Assembly: GCF_025370935.1 (NCBI RefSeq)
Contig: NC_133496.1
Coordinates: 8,368,646 to 8,432,645 of the forward strand
Length of the DNA: 64,000 nucleotides
Source of the DNA: Choristoneura fumiferana
Taxonomy: Eukaryota > Arthropoda > Insecta > Lepidoptera > Tortricidae
Direction of reading: 5' to 3'
The position numbers and the translations under genes were made by a program. This document shows positions 1 to 11,200 of this stretch, piece by piece. The notes beneath the pieces were generated by a model. That model was not told the DNA's origin, made no database searches, and saw only the letters and a list, made by a program, of their open reading frames with translations. Positions within the stretch are counted from its first letter, which is position 1; every line of letters begins with the position of its first letter.

Positions 1-260
1 CATTAAACGTTTCTTCTTTTCTTCACCTTGAATATTGCATGACAGCACCATGGCTACTTTCGCAATATAATGATTCCAGGCAAAGTTATATGCAGTTAGT
101 TAGCATTGAATCTGAAAGGAATTGTGCATTAATAAATACAGAAATAGTATTAGCAGACAGACTATAAGATACTTAGGTGGAGGAATAAAGTGACCGATGC
201 CTTTTAGTTACAGCATAAGGACGTAAATCAGACTATCAGTAGGTAAATTCCCTAATGTAC
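1..260. other. No recognisable feature
   Basis: AT-rich sequence with no coding signal or repeat that I recognise. Confidence 0.5.
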
Positions 261-478
261 ATACTGTTGCACGCAACTCTGTCCGCGTAGAATTCGTTTA
301 TAGCTATTCCGCGGGAATTATGTGATTAAAAAAAACTACCCTATGTTTTTCTACGGGACTCAAACTATCTGTATCTCAAATTTCATCCTAATCGGTTCAA
401 CGATTTAGACGTGAAAAGGTAATAAAGAAATAAACAAACAGACTAACAAACTTTCGCATTTATAATATGAGTGGGATT
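261..478 (+). mobile_element. Lep1/Helitron-like short dispersed element, copy
   Basis: This has the layout shared by a high-copy family in the window. A degenerate form of the CCCGCGGCTTCG opening is followed by a tccgcgtagaattcg segment, a 'cgggaatt...aaaactaccctatg' middle, and a terminal motif close to tttcgcatttataatat. Related copies lie at 11738-13605, 23122-23335, 32390-32598, 54184-54412 (same orientation) and 16762-16950, 42991-43190, 44279-44462, 62026-62580 (opposite). It has no coding capacity. The Lep1/Helitron-like name is from memory of lepidopteran repeats and is uncertain. Confidence 0.55.
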
Positions 479-494
479 ATTGTCTTATTTTAAG

Positions 495-732
495 TCATCA
501 TCATCATCGGCCTATCTTAGCCCACTACTGGACATAGGCGTCTCCAATTGCACGCCACTGAGCACGATCCTCGGCCACTCTCATCCAGTTACTGTCAGCT
601 ACCCAGTGAAGATCATCGCTCCACCTAGTCTGAGGGCGTCCCACGCCACGCTAGGCTTTTACTCGTTTACCCTAGCAGTTACCGGTTCTTCGGCTGATAT
701 GGCCGGCCCACTGCCACTTCAGTTTGCTTCAG
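495..732 (-). mobile_element. RTE-type LINE 3' fragment (RT C-terminus)
   Basis: The minus strand ends in an ATG/GAT repeat tail at 495-508. Translating away from the tail gives a decayed C-terminus of RTE-type reverse transcriptase with the GRPxTRWSDDL and WRAIGDAYVQ motifs. It is 5'-truncated and not functional. The phrase 'cagtagtgggc' near the end is the usual end-of-ORF signature of this LINE type. Confidence 0.8.
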
Positions 733-863
733 TTTTAAGTAATCCTATAGAAATAGACGGACGGACAGCGTAATATCAAATTATCTGAACTAAGTCTTTG
801 TGACAAAGTTTCTCCATGTCTTTCATTGAATAAAGTAAGAATTCGGCAGCGATGACATACGAC

Positions 864-900
<37 letters not shown>
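864..900. repeat. (CAT)n microsatellite
   Basis: About twelve uninterrupted CAT units. RTE-type LINEs here end in the same trinucleotide, so this may be an orphan LINE tail. The apparent poly-Met/poly-His frames across it are an artefact of the repeat. Confidence 0.9.
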
Positions 901-1086
901 GTCATTAAGATCGGTTTGTGAACAATACTTATCTTTTTCAAAATATCCTGATATTGAATTTAGATTTTTGCTATTCCTTTCTGCCTGCATGTCAATTTAC
1001 AGAGATTAGTGATATGGAGATAGAGTTGTAAAATTAAATATATAACATTGAATTCCATGCTACCTACCCTGGGTATTAAAAATAAA

Positions 1087-1559
1087 CTGGCCAAGTGCGA
1101 GTCGGATTCGCGCACGATGTCTTCCGTACCATTATCTATACAACATTAGACATAAGCAAAAAAAAAAACGGCCAGAAAAACAAGTTTGTTGTATGGAAGT
1201 CCTCCTTAAATATTTGTTTTATTTTAATTTATTTATTTATTTTTAAAGTAATTATACAGCTAAATATTCTGTGAATATTTCAAGCGTCTACCTGTTGCCG
1301 TTATTAACATCATGCAAAAAACGGCTAAACAATCACGTTTGTTGTATGGGAGCCGCCCTAAAATATTTATATTATTCTGGTTTGAGTATTTGTTGTTATA
1401 GCGGCCACAGTAATACATAACCTGTAAAAATTAAAGTGTCTAACTATTACGACTCAAGAGATAGAGCCCTGTGACAGACGGACGGACAGACAGACAGACA
1501 GACAGCGGAGTCTCAGCAATAGGGTCCGTTGGCACTTTTTAGGTACGGAACCCTAAAAA
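1087..1559 (+). mobile_element. GGTTCCG-family non-coding repeat, diverged copy
   Basis: It opens with ggccaagtgcgagtcgg and closes with aggtacggaaccctaaaaa after a GACA/GACG-rich stretch. Better copies at 40228-40852 and 41857-42388 share the opening, the 'gacagacagacag' stretch and the closing 'gg(c/t)acggaaccctaaaa'. There is no coding capacity. Its transposon class is not known to me. Confidence 0.6.
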
Positions 1560-1700
1560 CTAAATAATAGTTACGAACCAGTAGAATTTTATGTAGGTAC
1601 ATAATAAGCCCATATTTTCTTATCTTAAATTTCAGCTTTTTAGGATAAAAGGTTTGGTGTGTGCGTTGGTAAACAATCATTAAAAAAATAGGACAATGAT

Positions 1701-2010
1701 TCACTTCGAAACACAGACAGACAGACAGATGGACAGATCAACAGACGGACGGACGGATGAGGCGACGGAAAGGTACACTGACAGACTCACAGTGGCGGAT
1801 TTATGTTTTTTATGAGTGTAGGCCACTATATCCGCCGCCCTATGTAACTTTCTAAAATAATATTTTTTTAAAATCTGCCGCCCCTAGGCCGCGGCCTATA
1901 CGGCCTATATTATAAATCCAGGACTGCAGACTCACATACGCATAAAATTAACAACCTGTGTAGTGACACCTGTGTTAGGAGTGCCTAACAGAGACAAATC
2001 TAACGATACC
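1701..2010. repeat. Duplicated CAGA/GACG-rich segment, filled copy
   Basis: From 'ttcacttcgaaa' through the gacagacagacag stretch to 'cataaaattaacaacctgtg', this segment matches 2581-2720. It differs chiefly by a 136-bp insertion at 1791-1926 that the other copy lacks. Confidence 0.8.
1791..1926. mobile_element. 136-bp insertion with 9-bp target-site duplication
   Basis: The insert is bounded by cagactcac at 1782-1790 and again at 1927-1935. The related locus at 2581-2720 has one copy of that 9-mer and no insert, so it is an empty site. The ends are weak inverted repeats: agtggcggatttat at the left, and ataaatccaggact at the right, whose reverse complement is agtcctggatttat. A 9-bp duplication is the size expected of Mutator-like elements. 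The class is inferred; the insertion itself is directly visible. Confidence 0.75.
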
Positions 2011-2145
2011 TCTTCTGATCTCTCTATCTCCTAACATGAGCTATTTCCCAAGACTCTGCTTCTAATTATCAATAAAATACTTATAAATTTTAAAGGTCGT
2101 AGTAAAATTTTCGACTAAAGTACAGTTGGTACAACTTTATTCACC

Positions 2146-2583
2146 ATCATCATCATCATCTCAGCCGTAGGACGTCCACTGTTGGACATAGGCCTCCCCT
2201 ACAGACTTCCAGTTGCTTTGGCTGGCAGCGGCCTGCATCCACCGTGAACCTGCGGCTTTAACCAGGTCATCCGTCCATCTTGTTGGTGGACGTCCTACGC
2301 TGCGCTTGCCGATCCGCGGCCTCCACTCGAGAACTTTTCGGCCCCAACGGCCATCCGCTCTCCGTGCTATATGGCCGGCCCATTGCCACTTCAACGAGCT
2401 GATTCGCTTGGCTATGTCGGTGACCCTTGTTCTTCTACGTATCTCCTCATTTCTGATTCGGTCCCGTAGAGAAACCCCAAGCATAGCTCTCTCCATAGCT
2501 CGCTGAGCAACTCTGAGCCTATTTATAAGGCCTAAAGTAAAGCACCACGTCTCGGATCCATATGTCATCAATGATGTAGTGTT
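2146..2583 (-). mobile_element. RTE-type LINE 3' end (RT C-terminus, truncated)
   Basis: A minus-strand open frame of about 140 codons carries the C-terminal part of an RTE-type reverse transcriptase. In order it shows YGSETW, RAMERAMLGVSLRDRIR, LKWQWAGHIARR, GRPPTRWTDDL and EAYVQQWTSYG, then a stop in the 'cagtggacgtcc' signature and a GAT-repeat tail at 2146-2160. It lacks the endonuclease and the RT catalytic core, so it is a dead 5'-truncated copy. Similar copies are at 14691-15052 and 51600-51796. Confidence 0.9.
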
Positions 2584-2720
2584 CACTTCGAAAGACAGAC
2601 AGACAGACAGACGGACAGACAGATGGACGGATCGACAGACGGACGGACGGATGGGCCGACGGAAAGATACACAGACAGACTCACATACGCATAAAATTAA
2701 CAACCTGTGTCACTCCTAAC
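2584..2720. repeat. Duplicated CAGA/GACG-rich segment, empty copy
   Basis: This is the counterpart of 1701-2010, without the 136-bp insertion. It directly abuts the 5'-truncated end of the RTE copy. Confidence 0.8.
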
Positions 2721-5700
2721 AAAGACTTATTTTCTTGTCTCTTCTATTGTCTTGTTGTTTATTGTCTTACTTGTTAAGATGCATCAAGGCCTTGTTGCAT
2801 AGCGTGCGAAAGAAATGACCATACATATGCTCCAAAACCATAACCCTTGCCGTTTCTCACACTTATAAATAAAATAAAAAATCTTGAATCACTTCATAAT
2901 AGAGTACATACAGTACATACTCGTACATATGCAGACAGACGGTGGGAAGCGACTTACTTCTATGGAGTGAAAATGTTCACGGCGCAACTAAGAGTTAGGG
3001 AAATTTGGTATGTTTTCGTAGTAGGTTGCTGCAGACCACAAGTTTGGTACACACGATAAGCCATACTTTGGCCACCCAGTAGGAATGAAATTCTTACAGC
3101 CCTGTCTCTGGTGTTCTTGTAACAAATATTAATGTTTCTGACAAAAATGATAAAATTAACATACCCGTGTATTCAATTACATATGTTATCCTCATCATCA
3201 AATCGTACATACATAAATAGTTTAAGAGTTGCACTCTTGCTAATTTCCTCTCGTCCGCCAACTTTTGACTTCTTGATTTGTGTTCAAACCATAATTATTC
3301 AAACATAATTGCTTTGAATATCAATCTCATTGACTTGACGTTGTGACAAAAATGTATTATAATGACGTTTAAATTTTACTTATCTAGCCAGTAATAATAA
3401 TAAAAAAGGTACGAAAAGTACTTCGATTGTGAAAACCTTTTTATTCACTGAGCCTAGATTTAGCGGCCGTAAAAATGCCGTGATATGTAGGAATTTATTT
3501 GAGCCTCACTGTTAAACTTGATATTCATACACATGCAATGTATGTTGAATGTAGACCTTATTTTTTAACTAATTAGTTTAGTGATTACACCTAGCACCTT
3601 TTATTGTGAGAATATATATGCTTTATATAAATTAGTGGCGCTACTGTCTACGTAAGAGTAAATAACTAATATCTGTTCAGAATTTGTAAGTTGAATTTAA
3701 AACCACTTGTCCTAGATCGAAGCACCGCATTATAATGTATGTAAAGTATGCAATGAAATAATTTTTGCCGAGGACTGGGTCTGTTACTTAAATAATTATT
3801 ATTTTAAATGACAATTTTAAAAGTAACTTACTGTTTTTCGTCCTGCTTATAGTTTGTGTCCTTGCATTAATCAGAAATAATAGTTTAGGCGTTTCAACTT
3901 CCGAAAATAACAGATTTAAAACAAAAAAAGTAAATACTAGACTCAGAAACTTGAACTTGATCTCTCAGTGATCTCATGCTTTCTTCATTTAGTTGTCGTA
4001 TTATCTGAGCCAAAGGTGATGGTCACGTGACCACACGAAATAGTCGATACCTATTTACAATAGTTTGATTTTGTGACACTGACTCACGCACCCATATAAG
4101 ATGTCACTACATGCTCGCTGCGAACACTGTCAGTTGTACTCATACAATGGTAAAATGCATCAAAATTTACTGCATCACGCTGCACTTTGATGCAATAAAG
4201 TTACTTTTTTTTGGATTTTGCTTGAAGAGCATATCCATAATTTACTATCTCAAAAAATCCTCTAAGAAAACATGTCCGTGGAAGCTATGCGGGGGTCCGT
4301 AGGTTTGTATGGAAGAGCAACCCTTAAAGTTGGTTTATTGCTAAGCTTGTATTGTCGTTTCGCAGTACAATATTTTAATGATTATTATTTTTAGTAATTT
4401 TCATCACAATATTGAATTAAGTGTTTCGTATAGATCGCCGCCAGTGGTTCTTATAGCTTAAGAATCAGCCTTATTTATTAGTGCCTAAAACCTTATTTTG
4501 TACACGACTTTATTTGAAACTTGTGTTTTTTGCTTGTATACCGTTATAAGCAACTAGCAATCGTCCTGGATTTGGACACTCACCGAATACAAAGTCAAAA
4601 TGACATGACACTGTTATGACAATGACTACTGCGATGTCGCGATGTCATGTTGTAAATCTACCAATATTATTATAAGAAACATTTATTACCTTTATCATAT
4701 TCAAAGTTTATTCCAAAAGTAACTTTTAAACAAAAAAAATATTTTAGTACCACCTAGATTGTTGGATAAATTGTAAATGATATTCTGTTAAATCAAATTA
4801 TGTATAGGTATAATTCTTCAATATTGACTGAATATAAAACAAAATATTAAATAATTCTATAACATTTTTCGATTGTCTTAGGTAGCTCTCTAATAAATGA
4901 ATATTTAAAAGTGTTATCGGTGCATGATTATACCTATTGCATAATAAATAAAAGCGATATTCTTTGCAGTCACTCTTACAGTTCAAAATAATGTTTTTTT
5001 TAATTCATATCAAAACGGGCGCTTTTAAACGTTAATAGCGGTGGGGATTACGTCAGCAACATTAAAAAACAGCTAAATAAATGTAAGTTTGTAAAACTAC
5101 TTTATGGTTCTTAAAATTGTTTGTTTCTAGTCTTGAAGACTATAACAATAACCAAACACGAACAGCTTAAAATAAATATCATTGTTTTCGTAAGTACGGC
5201 GGGGTTTATTTTTGCTGACATAGGGGAAGGGGGAGTCACAAACTACTAAACTTCTGCTTACGTAAATCTTGAATGACCCTTTTTGCTGAATTAGCAATTT
5301 CTTAGTATGGAATATTTCTTACCAAAATATTAGTGACACGTTTCAGTCGACGCTGAGGTTGCGATGTAATATGAAAATAGCGGGTTATTGTATTTTGTTT
5401 CTGTATTTATGTTATTAACCTAAAACTTATCAGTACTAATATAAATGGGAGGATCGGTACGTCACAAAACTGTTATGGGGAAAGGGGAATAGAAATGACA
5501 TCTATGTACTAGACTGCATGTTTCTTACATCAAAACAGCGCACAAAATTAGTTCACAGCGCGGTTTTGTGAAGAGTTCACTATAGTTCGTTGACGTCCGT
5601 GATAAATGAATATCAGAAGCCGTATTGGCTAACGCGCTACTATTTCTTTTTACCGTCATTCTACATCATGTGACAGAAAGAAGTGGTGAAAACGTTTGTG

Positions 5701-7049
5701 ATTCCAAGTGCGTTAGATAATAAGGTCTAAAGCCCATTTTGAATAAAGACTATGACAATTTTGAATAAATTGTAAGTTGGTGAGTTCCGTGGTAGGGATT
5801 CATTGGCTACGTATATGGCGTGAAGTGAATATTTTCGTGTGGCAACCCGGAAAGTGATGCGTGGATTAGGTATGTCTTCGGTTTAAGCACTAACGCCCTG
5901 TACCACAAAAGTTACAATGTGCAACATTTTACTAAGAGAACCCTAACAATCTTGACGAATTGTAGCACTTGTTTTGGGGCACAGAGGCCCGGTATTATTA
6001 GCTACCTTTATCGTACTTGTCATCCATTATGATGTAATAGGAACGTTGTAATTAATATTCAGGCAACCCGATGGGAATCGAGTTTTACGGCGCCATGCCA
6101 CTGCTGTATCACCATCGCATGTCATATTGTATGTCGTTATCGCTCAGTGCGCCCTGTAACTTGTTTTTTTAGAAAAGGACAGATAGACATGCGATATTGT
6201 TTAGAACTTAAATTTGTGACTAACTTAGGTAGTAGGAACCGGCCATTAGTTTTAAGTACTTTTTCCGTGACTGCAAACGAATAACGCGTAGCCCCAAAAC
6301 AGAATTCAATATAGGCTAAGTAGCGATGTTAGAAAAAAAACCTATTTTATGAATACATTAAAAACTTTTATATTTTTAACATAAAATACACCTCTTTAAC
6401 TTTATTAAATAAAATCCCTTTTAAATATTCCACTTTTGTAATGGATGGTGTTAGGATTATTTTAAGTTTAAGTAATGTTAATATGTGTATGTAAATTTTG
6501 TAAAAGTTATGTATTTCTAGTGCTCAGATACCCTGAACGGTGTGTAGACTGTTAGCGTTTGTATTTAAGTATTCGATCCTATAAGAAATTCCGGTGACCA
6601 CGAAAGAGTAAGTGATAATCAACAGTTACATATTTTAATCGTGTATAATAAATGTCAGATTATTAGCTAGCTGGATGTTTTTTTTAACGACCCTTCCATT
6701 TTCATTAATAACATTTTGACACTATTTTTAATAAATCTCGTACCTACCTCATAATCGATAATTTTACTGAACTTTAAGAACATTATTTCAAGGGTCAATT
6801 TTGTTGACACATTGATTTGAAATTCGAGATTTTTCTAAAGTAGCGACGATTTGTTTCATCGGCAAGAAATCTCTAAACGCCTAATCCTAGAATTTTTGCA
6901 ACGAAATCGTTCTGGCAACTACCTGAAGTAGAGCAATGATGTTGAAGTTTCAGAGAAGTTCTTGGAATTATTCGGCGGCATAGTTAGATGTGATGGCAGA
7001 CATCGCCTTGCCATTATAGTTAAATGCGGATTCTTGTACCGTGGCCAAA
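2721..7049. other. Long region without recognisable genes
   Basis: Only short frames with no domain, signal peptide or splice logic that I can support. The one repeat I noticed is 5496-5582. Unannotated exons of a neighbouring gene or regulatory DNA for the 8.15-kb gene cannot be excluded. Confidence 0.5.
5496..5582 (+). repeat. Dispersed repeat, pair with 26286-26370
   Basis: The stretch around ttagttcacagcgcgg recurs in reverse orientation at 26286-26370 with scattered differences. Its nature is unknown. Confidence 0.6.
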
Positions 7050-7199
7050 CCAAACTGGTTATCTGTGAAGATTTTTTCCTTGAAGATGAACCAGTTATTT
7101 TCCTCGCAGACAACTGTTAAATAAAGAAGTTATCTGTAAGGAAAATAAATTCACTATTAGTCATCTCCGAGGAAAAAAGTCTTCACAGATAACCAGCTA
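7050..7199. repeat. Inverted repeat with ~28-bp arms
   Basis: The arm around ggttatctgtgaagat at about 7053-7081 is complementary to the arm around cttcacagataaccagc at about 7170-7199. This could be a remnant of a foldback element. There is no coding content. Confidence 0.6.
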
Positions 7200-7504
7200 T
7201 CCGGTCAGAGTTATTTTCAAGGAAGAAGGGAGTCGAAATATGAGCCACTCGGCGATCTTTCACCGATGAAAAAAGACAGTGGAAATGTGACGTTGCGTCA
7301 ACGGGAGTCGGAAGGTAAAGGTAATTGCTGTTTAAATTCTGTCTTCAGGTAGGTGGATGACGCCGAGTCTTCACTGGATAAGTACTTTATTCACCCGAGT
7401 TATAAATAACCTCGTTCTCCCAAAATACACAGCTCTAATTGTTATTTTAGTCTCAAACACCCATTCACCTTTTCAGTTAACCGGTCAAAGGTCACCTCGT
7501 AGCT

Positions 7505-7958
7505 ATTCACTGTGTTTTTTTTGATATCCGTTAACTTCGACAGACATCTCAGTCATTGATATGAAAAAGTGAAAAAAATTTTTTTTCGAAAATAAAAAAA
7601 CTTTTTTTCTTGCATAAAATAGCTTCACATTCATTGTTAACTGTTGAATTGTAAAACAAACATATTTGACAAGTGACATTGACACGTGACACATAAAGAG
7701 TCTAAGAGAGGCATCAAAAAATCCACATATTTAACTTTCTTTTGCTAAAAATGTGTGAATTAAATACGGATTAGTTATGGACTTAAAAAAAAATTAAGGA
7801 CCTTTACGCTGTTTTACTGCTAATAGTTAATTATCTTAACTCTTGATTTATAAAAATAAACAGTAAGAGTTAGGCCACTAGTGTCTTAGAGAAATTAACT
7901 TCCTTTGACCTGTGGATTGTCCCTTTAAAGTTAACGGATATCAAAAATAACACGGAGT
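7505..7958. mobile_element. Small TIR element upstream of the protease-homologue gene
   Basis: The left end carries tttgatatccgttaactt, and the right end carries its complement aagttaacggatatcaaa followed by 'aataacacggagt', giving imperfect inverted ends of about 30 bp. The interior is non-coding. I could not define a target duplication. The right end lies about 190 bp before the start codon at 8150, so it may have replaced part of the upstream region. Confidence 0.55.
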
Positions 7959-8149
7959 GTAGATGCAACAACAAATAAAGTTTTGTTTTTCTTCTACGAG
8001 CTTTGCAATACAATTTGACTTATGCCATCAATGTTTTCACTGTACCGTGTTATTAGTTATTGTGGATTTAGTATTATAGCTTCGTACGTTTTTGCACCGA
8101 TCGGCTTGATAGTGATTGACATTAAAGACGTCATGTCCACAAGTTGATA

Positions 8150-8204
8150 ATGTTATTGCGTCGCGCATTCACTTGTGCTGTTATAAGTTTGTTTTTAATA
8201 AAAT
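8150..8204 (+). CDS. Protease homologue exon 1 (signal peptide)
   Basis: ATG opens 18 codons (MLLRRAFTCAVISLFLIK) plus one base, then GTGAGT. This is a classic signal peptide: two Arg near the N-terminus and a hydrophobic core. The single overhanging base matches the two-base start of exon 2, giving a Leu codon. This exon is too short to be found as an open frame and was chosen by phase and signal-peptide character. Confidence 0.75.
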
Positions 8205-11200
8205 GTGAGTACCTAACTTGAGCGTGGTTGGGTGGGTGTTAAAATCAAAATAGATGTAAGTAGGTAGGTATTGTCAGTTGGAACATTTAAATCCTACTCT
8301 AATTCAGACTGTTAACTTTCTAACAAAATTTTCCATCACACTTGCTCGTAAACAGTGTCGAAACATGCAGGCTACCTTGGTTGCAACCCCCCAAATAAAA
8401 CCCTCGACCTTAATGTGCTTGTCATGGAACCCGTGGTCGGTAAATGAGTCATTGCCCGTACTAATTTTCATGTCATGAAGCGCAAGGTCGGTAAATGAGT
8501 TTGTTACTGCATGGTGTGCTGCTGCTCCGTGCGCGCGCTGCACACGCACGCCATGCACATGCTGAGCTGGCACTGCCAAGAGCGCAGTCAGCGATATCAG
8601 CAATTTTTGAAAAAATAATAGTTTTTCTTTTACAAATATAAAATTTTACTCGCAAATGTGATGAAAAACATTGTATGTCGCACGGGCGGTACTAGAATTA
8701 CGAACATCGACTCATTAAAGCCCTCAGTCTTCGACTTCGGGCTTCTAATAGACTCTCGTTCGTAATTCCTTATTTACCGCCCTTAAGACACAATGTACTA
8801 ATAATTGCCAGCAACGTAAATCCTGGCTGCTGTTAACACACTGTACCTACGTATTTATGCCCATGTAAACGCATAGGTAGGTAGATATTAATGCCCTTGA
8901 CTGTACATTCTTCTTCTATATTAATGGATACGAAAATGTCATCCATTTAATACAATAATTGATTGACACTTCAGCTTCTGGTGCCGTTCGTATTCCGATT
9001 GAGATCACTCTTCCCAATGGGACGTAGGTAGTTATGCGAAAATGTTCCAAACCTCAACAATTATTTTTCTGATTTTGGAACTTGTGTCAGTAACATTAAA
9101 AGCGAAATCAAAGAATAACATTTTCGCATAACCACGAAAACCATTATACACATCTGCATCTAACTTTATTTACAGTAACAAAGGGCCAACGTAGAATAGT
9201 GAATGGCGAGAAAGTTCAAGAAGATAAAAGATATATGGTAAGTTTTTTTTTATTAGTAAGGCTACTAAAATTTGTATTTAAATTACGTGACATTACAATA
9301 CTGCGTAACTATTTAGCTTTTTCCATAAGGTATAATTTTCACTGTACTACAGGACCTACTATCATTGTACTGTTCTAACAGTGAAAATTATAATAGCCCT
9401 CAACCGCTAAATAGGTACCTATCACCTATTCAGCAATTGAGGGCTATTGTTTTAATCATTATTGCCAAAATAGCAAATTACGACGTCCCGTTCCCGATTA
9501 CAGTCCCTAATCATCACTATCATCAACATCCCAGCCTATATAAGTCCCACTGCTGGGCACAGGCCTCCTCTCAGAATGAGAAAGCTTGGGCCGTAGCTCC
9601 CGCGTGGGTCCAGTACGGATTGGGAATACACACACTGCATTGAATTGCTTCACAGTTTTGTGTCGCTTTTCTCAAAGCTTGTGGTAAATTTCAAGTGCAA
9701 TTTCGCACATGAACTTCGAAAAACTTAGAAGTAGGTATGAGCTCGGGCTTGAACCCACGATCCTCTGCTTGAGAGACCATAGTTCAAACCACTAGCCCAC
9801 CACGGCTTTCTTGACGTATGCACATTTTTCAGGTGTACCTAGTACAAGCGGAAAATTCCAAACAGGCGTATAAGGCCTGGCTCTGTGGAGGAACCTTAGT
9901 GACTCCACTGTACATCGTGACATCTGCGGCTTGCGTGGAGGACGTCGTCCATATGTACGCTATAGCTGGCTACACCAAATATGTGCCGGCTGAGCAGCTT
10001 AACTCGGACGCTTGTACTAAGGAGAAAAAAAAGAAGGTCATCTATGTGTGTATACCCAGAGGTGAGACGGAAAAGGCTTGCCTTCCGAATGGTTATTTGA
10101 CCTGAGGCCTTATTGTTTAACGCACTTGGAATCACGATCGTACGCTACGCTCGTATACGCTCTTGGCCGGTTTTTTAACCGGATTCAAAAAAAGGAGGAG
10201 GTTATCGATTCTTCGGTTGTATTTTCTTTTATGTTTGTTACCTCAGAACTCCGTCATTTATGAACCGATCTGAATTTTTTTTGCGTTCGTCTAGGAATGT
10301 CTTCAATTACTTCGGTCCCATACGCACCAAATCAGGATCTGATGATTGGATCTTAAGGAAATCGAGGGAACTCTTCAAATGTTGTAGGGACACCTATAGT
10401 AAATTGGATATATGTATTTAGTAGTAACTCGTGCATTTGCTATTGAAAATCATCATTTGGTGAAGTGGAACTGATGATGAAGACCACAGTTGACCATCGG
10501 AGTTACTACTCAATAAATAACAAGTATTTGAAGGGTTAAATTTTTATTTCTTTGACACAGTTGCTAAGCAATTTATTCTCCTCGTAATGCATATTATGGT
10601 AAAACGGGTGGTGAAGCACCAGGACTCCTCAATAATGAACGTCTCTGCATCGGAAAATGCAAACTTTCGTAAAAGGTGATGAGCAGTTGATATTAAAGTA
10701 TTGTATCTTAAATTATTTACACTAAAAAGCGTGATAAAAAATTTATATCAAAAAATTTAACCTACTACAAAAAACCATGAAAATAATTTCCTACCAGTCT
10801 GAAGTCGGTCGGTGCCTCAGCACGAGTTACATGCTAGTATTTCTTTCTCTGTCTTATCTTGAATTTCAAACTAAGTATCCAAGTATCGTACCCAAGTTTC
10901 CAGTATCGAATCAAGTGACTACTTATACGATACTGATTATAACGAATGATCGTTTTTAGCGTACACATTCGCATATCTTGATGTTCAAAAGCTATCGAAT
11001 CAAGTGACTACTTGTACGATAGGTACTGATATTAACGAATGATTCGTTTTTAGCGTACACGTTCGCCTATCCTGATGTTCAAAAGTGGGCAAATTTGGAC
11101 ATGGCAGTGGCCAAAGTGGAATCCCCTTACGATTTTAACGACGAGTCGTACAAGAGGGTGTGCTCATACATTCCAAATCAGATCGAAATCAGCTATGAGA

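Noticed and set aside
735..941. Poly-Met open frame on the minus strand
   Set aside because: It is the (CAT)n microsatellite read in one frame.
2161..2703. 180-codon minus frame as a host gene
   Set aside because: Its conserved part is the C-terminus of an RTE-type reverse transcriptase, and its N-terminal part is translated from a CAGA-rich repeat.
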